Assembly (NCBI RefSeq): GCF_040548815.1
Contig: NZ_JBEPSM010000001.1
Coordinates: forward strand, 496,001-560,000
Direction: 5' to 3'
DNA: 64,000 nt
Source: Kaistia defluvii
GTDB taxonomy: Bacteria > Pseudomonadota > Alphaproteobacteria > Rhizobiales > Kaistiaceae
Position numbers and translations under genes: made by a program. The notes under the pieces are model-generated. The model did no database searches and was not told where the DNA came from. It saw only the letters and a list, made by a program, of their open reading frames with translations. Positions 47,058 through 55,163 of the stretch are shown one piece after another (position 1 is the stretch's first letter; each line of letters opens with the position of its first letter).

Positions 47058-48254
47058 ATGGCCGACACCTTGACGGAGAGCGAACGGATCGAGCGCGGCG
47101 GCAAGCGGATCAACTGGATTCGTTCGCGCATGCGGCTGCTGGCCGGCGTCCGCGCCGATTTTGAGCGCGACCGGCCCTTCGCAGGCCTTTCCATCGGTGT
47201 CTCGTTGCATTTGGAGCCGAAGACGGCGGTACTGCTCGAAGTGCTGCAGGCCGGTGGTGCCGCGATTGTCGGCACCGGCAATCACGGCTCGACCCAGGAC
47301 GATATCGTCGCGGTGCTCAAGGCCAAGGGCATGCAGCTCTACGGCAAGCGCGACGACGATCTCGACCAGCACCTGAAGAACGTCGCCCAGGTCGTTGCTG
47401 CCCGTCCCGACATCCTGCTCGACAATGGCGCCGATCTTGTCGCGCTGGCGATCAAGGCAGGCACCGTGGGTTCGATCCGCGGCGGCACGGAGGAGACGAC
47501 ATCCGGCGGCGACCGCCTGCGCGACGAACTCGCCGGCAAGGTGCCGTTCCCGATCATCGTCATCAACGACAGCCCGTTGAAGCAGATTGCCGAGAACCGC
47601 CACGCCGTCGGCCAGTCGATCGTCGAAAGCTTCATGCGGATCACCAATCTGATGATCCCCGGCCGCCGTTTCGTCGTGGTCGGCTATGGCTGGTGCGGAC
47701 GCGGCATCGCGCAGTATCTGGACGCGCTTGGCGGTCGCGTGGCCGTGGTCGAGACCGATGCGATCAAGGCGCTGGAAGCGGCCCTCGACGGCTATCGGGT
47801 TGGAAAGATCGAGGACCTGGCCGGCTGGGGCGAGGTCTTCATTACCGCCACGGGCCGTCCCGGCGTCATCGGCGAAGCGGCGATCGCAAGGATGCGCTCG
47901 GGCGCGATCCTCGCCAATTCCGGCCATTTCCCGTGGGAGATTGACGTTGCAGCCCTGCGGACGCAGGCGACCGGCTCGGAACTGGTGGACGACTCGCTGG
48001 AACGGATCGAGCTTGCCGATGGCCGGCATGTCGTGCTGGTGGCGGATGGGCGGATGTTCAATCTCGCCGGCCGCGAGCCTAAGGGCAACTCGATCGAATC
48101 GATGGATATCGGTTTCATGCTGCAGGCGCTGTCGCTGGCGCGGGTCGCGGGCGACAGCCGCGCAGCGCTGGTCGAGGGCGCCCAGCCGGTTCCCGCCGAC
48201 ATCAACCAGACGATCGCCCGACGCATGGTGGCGGAGATGGGCGTCGACCTGTAG
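47058..48254 (+). CDS. Short, divergent S-adenosylhomocysteinase-like protein
   Basis: A 398-residue NAD-dependent S-adenosylhomocysteine-hydrolase fold. Conserved parts are 'LHLEPKTAVLLEVL' (His51), 'STQDD' (79-83), 'TEETTSGGDRL' (Glu145), 'NDSPLK' (Lys175) and the Rossmann loop 'VVVGYGWCGRGIA' (209-216). Changes from the canonical enzyme are visible: the Asp that follows the active Lys by four residues is Glu179, 'DDGGD' is 'DNGAD', and the C-terminal KPDHYRY-type tail is missing, as in short thermophile-type enzymes. It may hydrolyse a related nucleoside thioether rather than SAH itself. The neighbouring IclR gene suggests inducible catabolic use. Confidence 0.8.
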   Translation: MADTLTESERIERGGKRINWIRSRMRLLAGVRADFERDRPFAGLSIGVSLHLEPKTAVLLEVLQAGGAAIVGTGNHGSTQDDIVAVLKAKGMQLYGKRDDDLDQHLKNVAQVVAARPDILLDNGADLVALAIKAGTVGSIRGGTEETTSGGDRLRDELAGKVPFPIIVINDSPLKQIAENRHAVGQSIVESFMRITNLMIPGRRFVVVGYGWCGRGIAQYLDALGGRVAVVETDAIKALEAALDGYRVGKIEDLAGWGEVFITATGRPGVIGEAAIARMRSGAILANSGHFPWEIDVAALRTQATGSELVDDSLERIELADGRHVVLVADGRMFNLAGREPKGNSIESMDIGFMLQALSLARVAGDSRAALVEGAQPVPADINQTIARRMVAEMGVDL

Positions 48255-48300
48255 GAGGTCATCCATCCCCCTGCCATCCGCCTTGGAGATGGCCGCAGCC

Positions 48301-49083
48301 ATGGACAGCCAGATGGTCGCCGACACCGGTATCGAGAGCCCGAACTACGGCGTGCCCGCCCTCGACAAGGCGCTCGACATCCTCGAGCTTTTGGCCGGCA
48401 GCAAGGAGGGGATGACGCTCGGCGAAATCGCGGCGGCGGTCGACCGCTCGGTCAACCAGATCTACCGCACGCTGGTGACGCTGGAGCGGCGCGGCTATCT
48501 GTTCCGCGCGCGGCCGTCCGGGCTCTATTTCCTGTCGCTGATGCTGTTCGAGATCGCCCACCGGCAGGAGCCGATGCGCGGCCTGATCGACATGGCGCTG
48601 CCGGCGATGCGCAGCTTGAGCGAGGCGATCGGCCAATCGAGCAATCTGAGCATCCATGATGCCGGGCGGGTCGTCGTCATCGCGCAGATCGACAGCCCGA
48701 GCCCGTTTGGATTCCGCGTGCGGGCCGGAGCGACGTTTCCGTTGTTTGAAAGCGCCACCGGCCGGATGTTGATGGCTTTCGAGCCGGAAGCCTTGGCTCG
48801 CCCCTGGCTCGATCTGTCCGTTGCCGAGGCGGAGCGCGCGATCATGCTGCGGCGGCTTGCCATCATTCGCGAGCAGGGTTTCGAGGAGGAGCCGGACAGC
48901 CTGCAACCCGGCATAACCGATCTCGCCTTCCCGATCTGGAGCCGCGATGGCCGGGTCGTCGCGGCGCTCACCGTGCCCTATGTCGCGACGAGCTACAGCC
49001 GGCGGCCGATCGGTGAAGTCCGCGAAGCGGCCCAGGCGGCCGCCGCTGCCGTCAATGCCGCGATCCGGGGCGAGGGCGCCTAG
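48301..49083 (+). CDS. IclR family transcriptional regulator
   Basis: A 260-residue regulator with an N-terminal winged helix (about 15-75; 'ALDKALDILELLAGSKEGMTLGEIAAAVDRSVNQIYRTLVTLERRGYLFRA') and an IclR effector domain (about 90-255; 'GRVVVIAQIDSPSPFGFRVRAGATFPLFESATGRMLMAF', 'FPIWSRDGRVVAALTVPY'). The start is uncertain: ATG 48301 has GGAG 12 bases upstream; ATG 48289 touches that GGAG. It is 46 bases after the SAH-hydrolase-like gene on the same strand and is probably its regulator. Confidence 0.9.
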   Translation: MDSQMVADTGIESPNYGVPALDKALDILELLAGSKEGMTLGEIAAAVDRSVNQIYRTLVTLERRGYLFRARPSGLYFLSLMLFEIAHRQEPMRGLIDMALPAMRSLSEAIGQSSNLSIHDAGRVVVIAQIDSPSPFGFRVRAGATFPLFESATGRMLMAFEPEALARPWLDLSVAEAERAIMLRRLAIIREQGFEEEPDSLQPGITDLAFPIWSRDGRVVAALTVPYVATSYSRRPIGEVREAAQAAAAAVNAAIRGEGA

Positions 49084-49282
49084 GCGGAGAGCCGCCTGTA
49101 ATTGCCTCCGACCGTGAGCCGCGCCGTCCGGAGGGAGGTGGGCTGCGCTGCCAGGAATCCCTGACACGAATTCCGTCGGTGGCGTGTCGTCCAGACTGTG
49201 TGACGCAACGATGAATGAGCCGGCGAAGTCGATTTCTACTTTGTCTTCGCGCGCTTCGACAGTGGTGCACAGGGTAGGTCGC

Positions 49283-49300
49283 CTGTCACAAAAGATTTGC
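49283..49300 (+). promoter_or_regulatory. Possible Pho-box half site before phnC
   Basis: CTGTCAC matches one 7-bp half of the PhoB binding repeat (CTGTCAT/C) and is followed by the A-rich spacer AAAA expected in a Pho box. The second half, GATTTGC, matches poorly. It lies 40 bases before the phnC start. Phosphate control of phn uptake genes is well known, so the site is worth listing with low confidence. Confidence 0.35.
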
Positions 49301-49339
49301 TTCGAAAATGCATGATCCGCCCAACGAGGAGATCATTGC

Positions 49340-50146
49340 ATGTTGGTTCTGGACGGCGTCGCACGACACTTCAACAACAAGGCAGCCGTCAGCGACGTCA
49401 GCCTGACGATCGGTTCGGGCAGCTTTGTTGGCGTGATCGGACGCTCCGGCGCAGGCAAGTCGACCCTGCTGCGCATGGTCAACCGTCTGGTCGATCCGAC
49501 CGCCGGCTCGATCCGCTTCGGCGATGTCGACGTCACCAAGCTTCGCGGCAAGGATCTGCGCGACTGGCGCGCCCGCTGCGCCATGATCTTCCAGCAGTTC
49601 AACCTGGTCGGCCGCCTCGACGTCCTTACCAACGTGCTGATGGGCCGCCTCAACACCGTCTCTACGCCGCGCTCGCTGCTGCAGCTCTGGAAGGACGAGG
49701 ATCGCGCCGTGGCGCTTTCGGCGCTGGAGCAGTTCGATATCTCGGCGCTGGCCGCCCAGCGCGCCGACAGCCTTTCCGGTGGCCAGCAGCAGCGTGTGGC
49801 GATTGCCCGCGCGCTGGTGCAGGAGCCCGAGATCATTCTGGCCGACGAGCCGATCGCCTCGCTCGACCCGCGCAACACCAAGGTCGTGATGGACGCGCTG
49901 CTGCGCATCAATCGCCACTACGGCATCACCGTCATGTGCAACCTGCACTCGCTCGATCTGGCTCGCACCTATTGCGACCGGCTGATCGGCATGTCGGCCG
50001 GCCGCGTCGTCTTTGACGGCGTTCCCGAAGAGCTGACCGAGGATGTCGCCCGCGACCTCTACGGCCTCGAGGCCGATGATGTTCTCGATTTCGATCCGGC
50101 GGCTGCGCCGGAACGTTTCCGCGGCGCCATCGCCGCCGCGGCCTGA
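49340..50146 (+). CDS. phnC: Phosphonate ABC transporter ATP-binding protein PhnC
   Basis: A 268-residue ATPase: Walker A 'GRSGAGKST', the PhnC-typical '[18 protein letters not shown]', signature '[20 protein letters not shown]', Walker B '[12 protein letters not shown]' and H-loop '[18 protein letters not shown]'. It energises uptake of phosphonates through the PhnE permeases. The start ATG has GAGGAGA upstream. It is the first gene of phnCDEE. No gene was recognised in the 256 bases before it. Confidence 0.96.
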   Translation: MLVLDGVARHFNNKAAVSDVSLTIGSGSFVGVIGRSGAGKSTLLRMVNRLVDPTAGSIRFGDVDVTKLRGKDLRDWRARCAMIFQQFNLVGRLDVLTNVLMGRLNTVSTPRSLLQLWKDEDRAVALSALEQFDISALAAQRADSLSGGQQQRVAIARALVQEPEIILADEPIASLDPRNTKVVMDALLRINRHYGITVMCNLHSLDLARTYCDRLIGMSAGRVVFDGVPEELTEDVARDLYGLEADDVLDFDPAAAPERFRGAIAAAA

Positions 50147-50207
50147 TCCCAAGCTCTGCTTCCAAATCGGTGTCGACACGGCACCGCCAAAACCTGGAGA
50201 CTACCCG

Positions 50208-51146
50208 ATGTTGAACCGTCGTACCCTTATCGGCGCCGCCGTCGCTGGCCTGGCGCTGGCCGGCGTGGCTTCGCCCGCTTTCGCTGACTGGAAGGCCCAG
50301 TATCCCGAGCTGACGATCGCCGTCATCCCGGCCGAGAACGCCTCGACCACCGCCGACCGCTACCAGCCGCTGGCCGACTATCTCGGCAAGCAGCTCGGCG
50401 TTCCGGTCAAGCTGGCCGTCGCCACCGACTACGCCGCCGTCATCGAGGCGCAGCGCGCCGGCAACGCCCAGATCGCCATGTACGGCCCGGCTTCCTATGC
50501 CCGCGCCGTGCTGACCGGCGTCGAGGTCGACCCGGTCGTCGTGCCGCGTCATTCGAACGGCGCCACCGGCTATTATTCGGTGATCTATACGCTCGCCAAC
50601 GGCCCCTACAAGTCGATCGACGACCTGAAGGGCAAGACGCTGGCGCTGGTCGACTCCAACTCGACCTCGGGCAACAACGCCCCGCGCTTCTTCCTGCATC
50701 GCGATGGCAAGGACGTCGACTCGTTCTTCGGCAAGGCGATCTTCGCCGGCAGCCATGACAACGCCGTCCTCGCGCTCGCCCAGGGCACCGTCGACGCCGC
50801 GGCCAATTCCTGGAACTCGGAAGACGATTCCAACCTGACCCGCATGATCTCCAAGGGCGTCCTCAAGGATGCCGATGGCAAGCCGATGAAGAAGGAAGAC
50901 TTCCGCATCGTCTTCAAGACCGACTTCTTGCCGGAAGGTCCGTTCTCGGTGCTGTCGACCCTGCCGGCCGACCTGAAGGCCCAGATCAAGCAGGCTTTCC
51001 TCGACATGCCGAAGAACGACGCCAAGGCGTTCGCCGGCCTCTCGGACGGCAAGGACAAGGAATTCGTCGCGATCGAGCCGGCGACGCTCCAGCCGATCAT
51101 CGACATGGTCAAGTTCAATGACGAGCAGCGCAAGAAGGGCTCCTAA
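50208..51146 (+). CDS. phnD: Phosphonate ABC transporter substrate-binding protein PhnD
   Basis: A 312-residue periplasmic binding protein. The signal peptide spans residues 1-26 ('RRTLIGAAVAGLALAGVASPAFA'), then the PhnD fold: 'LTIAVIPAENASTTADRYQPLADYLGKQLGVPVKLAVATDYAAVIEAQRAGNAQIAMYGPASYARA', 'LVDSNSTSGNNAPRFFL' and 'FAGSHDNAVLALAQGTVDAAANSWNSE'. The Ser/Thr-rich loops bind the phosphonate group. Start ATG 50208 has GGAGA 8 bases upstream. A hairpin after the gene may reduce read-through into the permease genes. Confidence 0.96.
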   Translation: MLNRRTLIGAAVAGLALAGVASPAFADWKAQYPELTIAVIPAENASTTADRYQPLADYLGKQLGVPVKLAVATDYAAVIEAQRAGNAQIAMYGPASYARAVLTGVEVDPVVVPRHSNGATGYYSVIYTLANGPYKSIDDLKGKTLALVDSNSTSGNNAPRFFLHRDGKDVDSFFGKAIFAGSHDNAVLALAQGTVDAAANSWNSEDDSNLTRMISKGVLKDADGKPMKKEDFRIVFKTDFLPEGPFSVLSTLPADLKAQIKQAFLDMPKNDAKAFAGLSDGKDKEFVAIEPATLQPIIDMVKFNDEQRKKGS

Positions 51147-51168
51147 GCTTCTTCCAGCCTTTTCGGGA

Positions 51169-51196
51169 GGCGGCCGGTTCATCCGGCCGCCTTTTT
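51169..51196 (+). terminator. Terminator-like hairpin between phnD and phnE
   Basis: A perfect 9-bp stem GGCGGCCGG (51169-51177) and CCGGCCGCC (51183-51191) with a 5-base loop, followed by TTTTT. It has the full form of an intrinsic terminator, yet lies inside the operon. It probably acts as a partial stop so that the binding protein is made in excess of the permeases. Confidence 0.8.
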
Positions 51197-51262
51197 CGTA
51201 ACCGGCCGCATGTCGCGGTTGTCCGTCTCTCGGGGCGGACGAAGAACGAGCGGAGACGGCTC

Positions 51263-52147
51263 TTGGCAACCGCCATTGCAAAGCTTCCGGACCAGCAGGC
51301 GGCGGCGCTCAGCCGCGCCTATGCCAGCTCCGTCGCGGCCAAGCGGATGAAGACGCTCGGCGTTCTCGCTGTCCTCGCTGTGCTGATCGTCATCAGCGGC
51401 CAGATGGCGGATATCCGCCCGTGGAAGCTGATCACCAATATCGGCAATTTCGGCTCCTTCATCGGCCGCACGCTGCCGACGCTGACCATAGGCAATTTCT
51501 TCGCCGACATGGCCAGCTGGTACTGGAATTTCGGCGCCTGGTTCCGGCTGCTGGTCGAGACGATCCTGATCGCCTATCTCGGCACGTTTCTCGGCGGCAT
51601 TCTGGCCTTCTGCCTCTGCTTCTTCGCCTCGGCCAACCTCGTCCGCAACAAGACGACGCGGTTCGTCGCCCGGCGCTTCCTCGAATTCTGCCGCACCGTT
51701 CCCGATATCGTCTTCGCGCTGATCTTCGTCATCGCCTTCGGCCTCGGTCCGATGGCCGGCGTGCTGGCGCTGACGATCCACACGGTCGGCGCGCTCGGCA
51801 AGCTGTTCGCCGAGGTGGTCGAGAACATCGACATGAAGCCCGTCGAGGGACTTCAGGCGACCGGCGCCTCCTGGCTGCAGGTCGTGCGCTTTGGCGTGCT
51901 GCCGCAGGTCTCGTCCGGCTTCGCCTCCTATGCCCTGCTGCGCTTCGAGATCAATGTGCGCGGCGCGGGCGTCATGGGCTTCGTCGGTGCCGGCGGCATC
52001 GGCCAGGAGTTCCTGATCGCCATCCGCAATTTCTACTACACCGACGTCAGCGCCATCCTCCTGATGATCATCGTCACCGTGATCCTGATCGATCTCGGCA
52101 CCGAACAGGTTCGTCATCGGCTGATCGGCATGGAGCGCATGCGATGA
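51263..52147 (+). CDS. phnE: Phosphonate ABC transporter permease PhnE (first copy)
   Basis: A 294-residue inner-membrane permease with about six membrane segments. The EAA-type cytoplasmic loop is 'EGLQATGASWLQVVRFGVLPQ' and the end of the domain has 'GFVGAGGIGQEFLIAIRNFYYTDVSAILL', typical of PhnE. The start is TTG 51263, with GGAGA 6 bases upstream; no ATG is nearby. It is followed by a second phnE (ATGA overlap), so the transporter is probably a heterodimer. Confidence 0.94.
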   Translation: MATAIAKLPDQQAAALSRAYASSVAAKRMKTLGVLAVLAVLIVISGQMADIRPWKLITNIGNFGSFIGRTLPTLTIGNFFADMASWYWNFGAWFRLLVETILIAYLGTFLGGILAFCLCFFASANLVRNKTTRFVARRFLEFCRTVPDIVFALIFVIAFGLGPMAGVLALTIHTVGALGKLFAEVVENIDMKPVEGLQATGASWLQVVRFGVLPQVSSGFASYALLRFEINVRGAGVMGFVGAGGIGQEFLIAIRNFYYTDVSAILLMIIVTVILIDLGTEQVRHRLIGMERMR

Positions 52148-53034
52148 ACACGGCTTCCTCTACGATGCCCTCAGGCAAGCGCGCCATTCGCGAAACGGCG
52201 CTGGCCGACCTCGACGGCCTCCGACGACGCCACCCCGGCGCCTTCGCCCAGTCGGCGACGCGACGCGTGGTCATGATCGGGCTGCCGCTGGCGATGGTGC
52301 TGCTGGCATTCGGCGCCATGGTCTGGCTCGATTTCTCGCTGGTGCGAATCTGGAACGGCCTGCACCGGCTCGGTCAGTTCGCCGTGCTGATGATCCCGCC
52401 GGCGCCTGAAGGCCGGTTCATGGCCTTCTCCATCGCGCTCGGCGAAACGCTGGCGATCGCCTTCCTCGGCACGCTGACGGCGGCGATCCTGGCCTTTCCG
52501 GTCGCGTTCCTGGCCGCCAAGAACGTCATTCCCAACCCCTTCGTCCATTTCGGCGCGCGCAGGACGTTTGACGTGTTCCGCTCGGTCGACACGCTGATCT
52601 GGGCGCTGATGTGGATCAATGTCGTGGGCCTTGGCCCCTTCGCCGGCGCGCTTGCCATCGCCTGCGCCGATTTCGGTGCATTCGGAAAGCTGTTCTCCGA
52701 AGCGATCGAGGCGACCGACGGCAAGGCGACCGAGGGCATCGCGGCGTCCGGCGGCAGCAAGGCCCATCAGGTCCGCTTCGGCTTGGTGCCGCAGGTTCTG
52801 CCGGTGATCGCGAGCCAGGTGCTCTATTTCTTCGAATCCAATGTCCGCTCGGCGACGATCATCGGCATCGTCGGCGCCGGTGGCGTCGGTGCGTATCTCA
52901 CCGAACTGATCCGCGTGCTCGAGCTGAAGCAGGTCGCCTTCCTGATCCTGATGATCCTCGTCACCGTCGCGGTTATCGACTTCATCTCGTCCAAGCTGCG
53001 CATGGCGGTGATCGGCAAGTCGAAGATGGTTTGA
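52144..53034 (+). CDS. phnE: Phosphonate ABC transporter permease PhnE (second copy)
   Basis: A 296-residue permease paralogous to the gene before it. Its EAA loop is 'EGIAASGGSKAHQVRFGLVPQVLP' and the C-terminal block 'ATIIGIVGAGGVGAYLTELIRVLELKQVAFLILMILV'. It has a longer cytoplasmic N-terminus (about 45 residues) before the first membrane segment. The start overlaps the first phnE as ATGA. It is the last gene of the uptake operon; a palindromic repeat pair follows. Confidence 0.95.
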   Translation: MNTASSTMPSGKRAIRETALADLDGLRRRHPGAFAQSATRRVVMIGLPLAMVLLAFGAMVWLDFSLVRIWNGLHRLGQFAVLMIPPAPEGRFMAFSIALGETLAIAFLGTLTAAILAFPVAFLAAKNVIPNPFVHFGARRTFDVFRSVDTLIWALMWINVVGLGPFAGALAIACADFGAFGKLFSEAIEATDGKATEGIAASGGSKAHQVRFGLVPQVLPVIASQVLYFFESNVRSATIIGIVGAGGVGAYLTELIRVLELKQVAFLILMILVTVAVIDFISSKLRMAVIGKSKMV

Positions 53035-53053
53035 GGGCTGTCCCGAAGGGGCC

Positions 53054-53209
53054 TGCGTGCTTCGAGACGCCCGCGATGCGGGCTGCTCAGCATGTTGAGT
53101 CAGAGGTCTGCTGACAGGTCTTGGCCGTCGCAGGCCTCTTCCTTTTGGAGAAGCTTTCAAACCCAACATGCTGAGGAGCCGCTCGCTGAGCGGCGTCTCG
53201 AAGCGCGCA
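53054..53209. repeat. Palindromic repeat pair, diverged family A
   Basis: The left unit (53054-53099) reads TGCGTGCTTCGAGACG, a GCCCGC/GCGGGC hairpin, then CTGCTCAGCATGTTGAG. The right unit (about 53165-53209) is its inverse: AACATGCTGAGGAGCC, a GCTCGCTGAGC hairpin, then GGCGTCTCGAAGCGCGCA. Both share the CTTCGAGACG block with the element at 11690. The pair fills the gap between the convergent ends of phnE and phnF. Confidence 0.78.
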
Positions 53210-53239
53210 CTATCCTCCACCTCTCCCTGAGGCAGCCCC

Positions 53240-54001
53240 TCAGCTCTCCACCACCAGCTCCGTCCGGTCGGCGGAAAACGCCGCGCGGGTGAACTGGATC
53301 GGCGTGCCGGCCGGATCGACATTGATGCTCTCGACCGTCAGGAGCAGGCGACCCGGCGCCAGATCGAGCTTCTGCGCTTCCTCGACGCCGGCCAGCCGCG
53401 CCGAGATCCGCGTCTCCAGCCGGCGATAGTCGCCGACGCCGCAGGCTTCCAGCGCCTGGGTCACCGTGCCGACCGCGCGATAGGCATCGACGAGCCCGAC
53501 AAAGCGGGGCAGGGGGAAATAGGCGTTGCCGAGCGAGATCGGGCTGCCATCGGCCATGCGGACGGTGTCGAGCCGGACAACCGGCGCGCCTTCCGCGATC
53601 GCCAGCGCCTTGGCGACGCCGGGATCCGCCACCGTCTCATACGCTTCCAGCAGCTTGCCGCCGGCCTCGCGCCCGGCGCGGGACACGTTTTCCGAGAAGC
53701 GGGTGCGTGCGCCGATCGGGTAGGGCAGCGGCCTTGCCTCGACGAAGGTGCCGCGTCCTTGGGTCGCCCGCACGAGGCCGCGCGCCGCAAGCTCGGCGAG
53801 GCTCCGCCGCACCGTATGGCGGTTGACCGCGAAGCGGGTGGCGAGCTGGCTTTCCGTCGGCAGCTGCATGCCGGCGCGCAGGCGCTCGCTTCGGATATCC
53901 GCCTCGATCTCGTCAGCAATCTGCCGCCAGGCGGCGATGCCGCGGCCGCGGGCCACTTCCGTCACGCCGTTGTCGTCGGCCGGGAGCACTGTGTCTGTCA
54001 T
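53240..54001 (-). CDS. phnF: GntR-family regulator PhnF
   Basis: A 253-residue GntR/HutC-type regulator: a winged helix (about 20-85; 'WRQIADEIEADIRSERLRAGMQLPTESQLATRFAVNRHTVRRSLAELAARGLVRATQGRGTFV') and a UTRA ligand domain (about 105-245; 'TRFSENVSRAGREAGGKLLEA', 'VVRLDTVRMADGSPISLGNAYFPLPRF'). It is divergent from phnG and would repress the C-P lyase genes through the palindrome at 54028-54051. ATG 54001 is listed; ATG 54025 would add 8 residues but lies against the operator. Confidence 0.92.
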   Translation of the reverse strand: MTDTVLPADDNGVTEVARGRGIAAWRQIADEIEADIRSERLRAGMQLPTESQLATRFAVNRHTVRRSLAELAARGLVRATQGRGTFVEARPLPYPIGARTRFSENVSRAGREAGGKLLEAYETVADPGVAKALAIAEGAPVVRLDTVRMADGSPISLGNAYFPLPRFVGLVDAYRAVGTVTQALEACGVGDYRRLETRISARLAGVEEAQKLDLAPGRLLLTVESINVDPAGTPIQFTRAAFSADRTELVVES

Positions 54002-54027
54002 CAAATCGTCACTGGACCTATTCATGC

Positions 54028-54051
54028 AGTTGTCTATATCATTAGACAACT
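54028..54051. promoter_or_regulatory. Predicted PhnF operator
   Basis: A perfect inverted repeat with 9-bp arms, AGTTGTCTA and TAGACAACT, separated by 6 bases (TATCAT). It lies between the divergent phnF and phnG starts, 23-46 bases before phnG. GntR/HutC regulators bind palindromes of this size, so PhnF is the natural ligand and would control both directions. Confidence 0.8.
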
Positions 54052-54073
54052 CGAATGAGAAGCCTCGTAGGTG

Positions 54074-54562
54074 ATGGATTTGGTCATGCGACATAAAGCG
54101 AACGGCGCCAAGCCGGCAACCGACCCCGATATTGCCGCCCGCCAGGCGGTGATGGCGACCTGCACCGGCGCGACGACCGCCGAGCTCGAGCACGCGCTGC
54201 AGGGCTTTGGCGAAATACCGCCGGCGAGCGATCTGCGCGGGACGGAAAACGGCCTCGTCATGCTGCGCGGCCGGATGGGCGGCGATGGCCGCGCCTTCAA
54301 CCTCGGCGAGGCGACGGTCACGCGCGCTGCGGTTCGCCTGGACGATGGTCGCACCGGTTTCGCCTACCAGCTCGGCCGCGATACCGCCAAGGCGCGGATA
54401 TCAGCCATTCTGGACGCGCTCTGGCAGGGTCCGGAGCGCGCCGCCGTCGAGCGCGTGCTGACGCCGATCCGCGACCGGATCGCCGGGGAAGCCGCCGCCA
54501 AGGCCCGCCGCGTCGCCGCGACCCGGGTCAATTTCTTCACCATGGTTCGCGGAGAGGATTGA
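54074..54562 (+). CDS. phnG: C-P lyase complex subunit PhnG
   Basis: A 162-residue subunit of the PhnGHIJ core that moves the phosphonate onto ribose and cleaves it. Recognisable parts are 'DIAARQAVMATCTGATTAELEHAL', 'ENGLVMLRGRMGGDGRAFNLGEATVTRAAVRL' and 'TGFAYQLGRDTAKARISAILDALWQ'. The start is uncertain among GTG 54071, ATG 54074 and ATG 54086; TAGGTG just upstream is the only ribosome-like site. It is the first gene of the phnGHIJ-KL operon. Confidence 0.93.
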   Translation: MDLVMRHKANGAKPATDPDIAARQAVMATCTGATTAELEHALQGFGEIPPASDLRGTENGLVMLRGRMGGDGRAFNLGEATVTRAAVRLDDGRTGFAYQLGRDTAKARISAILDALWQGPERAAVERVLTPIRDRIAGEAAAKARRVAATRVNFFTMVRGED

Positions 54563-55161
54563 TGTCCGCCCTCGCTATCACCGCCGGTTTTGCCGATCCC
54601 GTCATCGAGGCGCAGGCGCATTTCCATGCCCTGATGAACGCGCTGGCTCGCCCCGGTTCGGTCCAGCCTTTCCCGGCAGCCCTCGACGCCCCCGCGCCGC
54701 TGACGCCGGAAATCGCCGCCGTCGCGCTGACGCTGGCCGACCATGAGGCGACGCTCTGGCTCGACGAGACGCTCGCCGCCTCGAAGGCGGTCGTCGATTA
54801 TCTCCGCTTCCATACCGGCGCCCGGCTGGTCGCCAACCCGTCGGAGGCCGCCTTCGCGCTCGTTGCCGACGTGGCGGCGATGCCGACGCTCGCCAGCTTC
54901 GCGCAGGGGACCGACGAATATCCCGATCGCTCGACGACCATCGTCGTCGCCGTCGAGACGCTCGCCGCCGGCGGCGATCTCGAGCTTACCGGCCCCGGCA
55001 TCGAGGATCGCACCCGCTTCGATCTTTCGCCCCGGCCCGCCGGCCTTGCCGTTCAACTCGCCGCCAACCGCGCGAAATTTCCGCGCGGCGTCGATCTGGT
55101 TTTCGTCGGCGCCCGCCAAGTCGCGGCGCTGCCGCGCACGACACTCGTTTCGGAGGTCTGA
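54562..55161 (+). CDS. phnH: C-P lyase complex subunit PhnH
   Basis: A 199-residue PhnH: 'GFADPVIEAQAHFHALMNALARPGSVQPF', 'LTLADHEATLWLDE', 'FAQGTDEYPDRSTTIVVAVETL' and 'LTGPGIEDRTRFDL'. In E. coli PhnH is part of the PhnGHIJ heterooctamer. The start ATG overlaps the phnG stop (TGATG), so the two are coupled. Length is normal for the family. Confidence 0.95.
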   Translation: MSALAITAGFADPVIEAQAHFHALMNALARPGSVQPFPAALDAPAPLTPEIAAVALTLADHEATLWLDETLAASKAVVDYLRFHTGARLVANPSEAAFALVADVAAMPTLASFAQGTDEYPDRSTTIVVAVETLAAGGDLELTGPGIEDRTRFDLSPRPAGLAVQLAANRAKFPRGVDLVFVGARQVAALPRTTLVSEV

Positions 55162-55163
55162 TC

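Noticed and set aside
49294..49300. Second half of a full Pho box before phnC
   Set aside because: GATTTGC shares almost nothing with the half-site consensus, so only a half site is reported.
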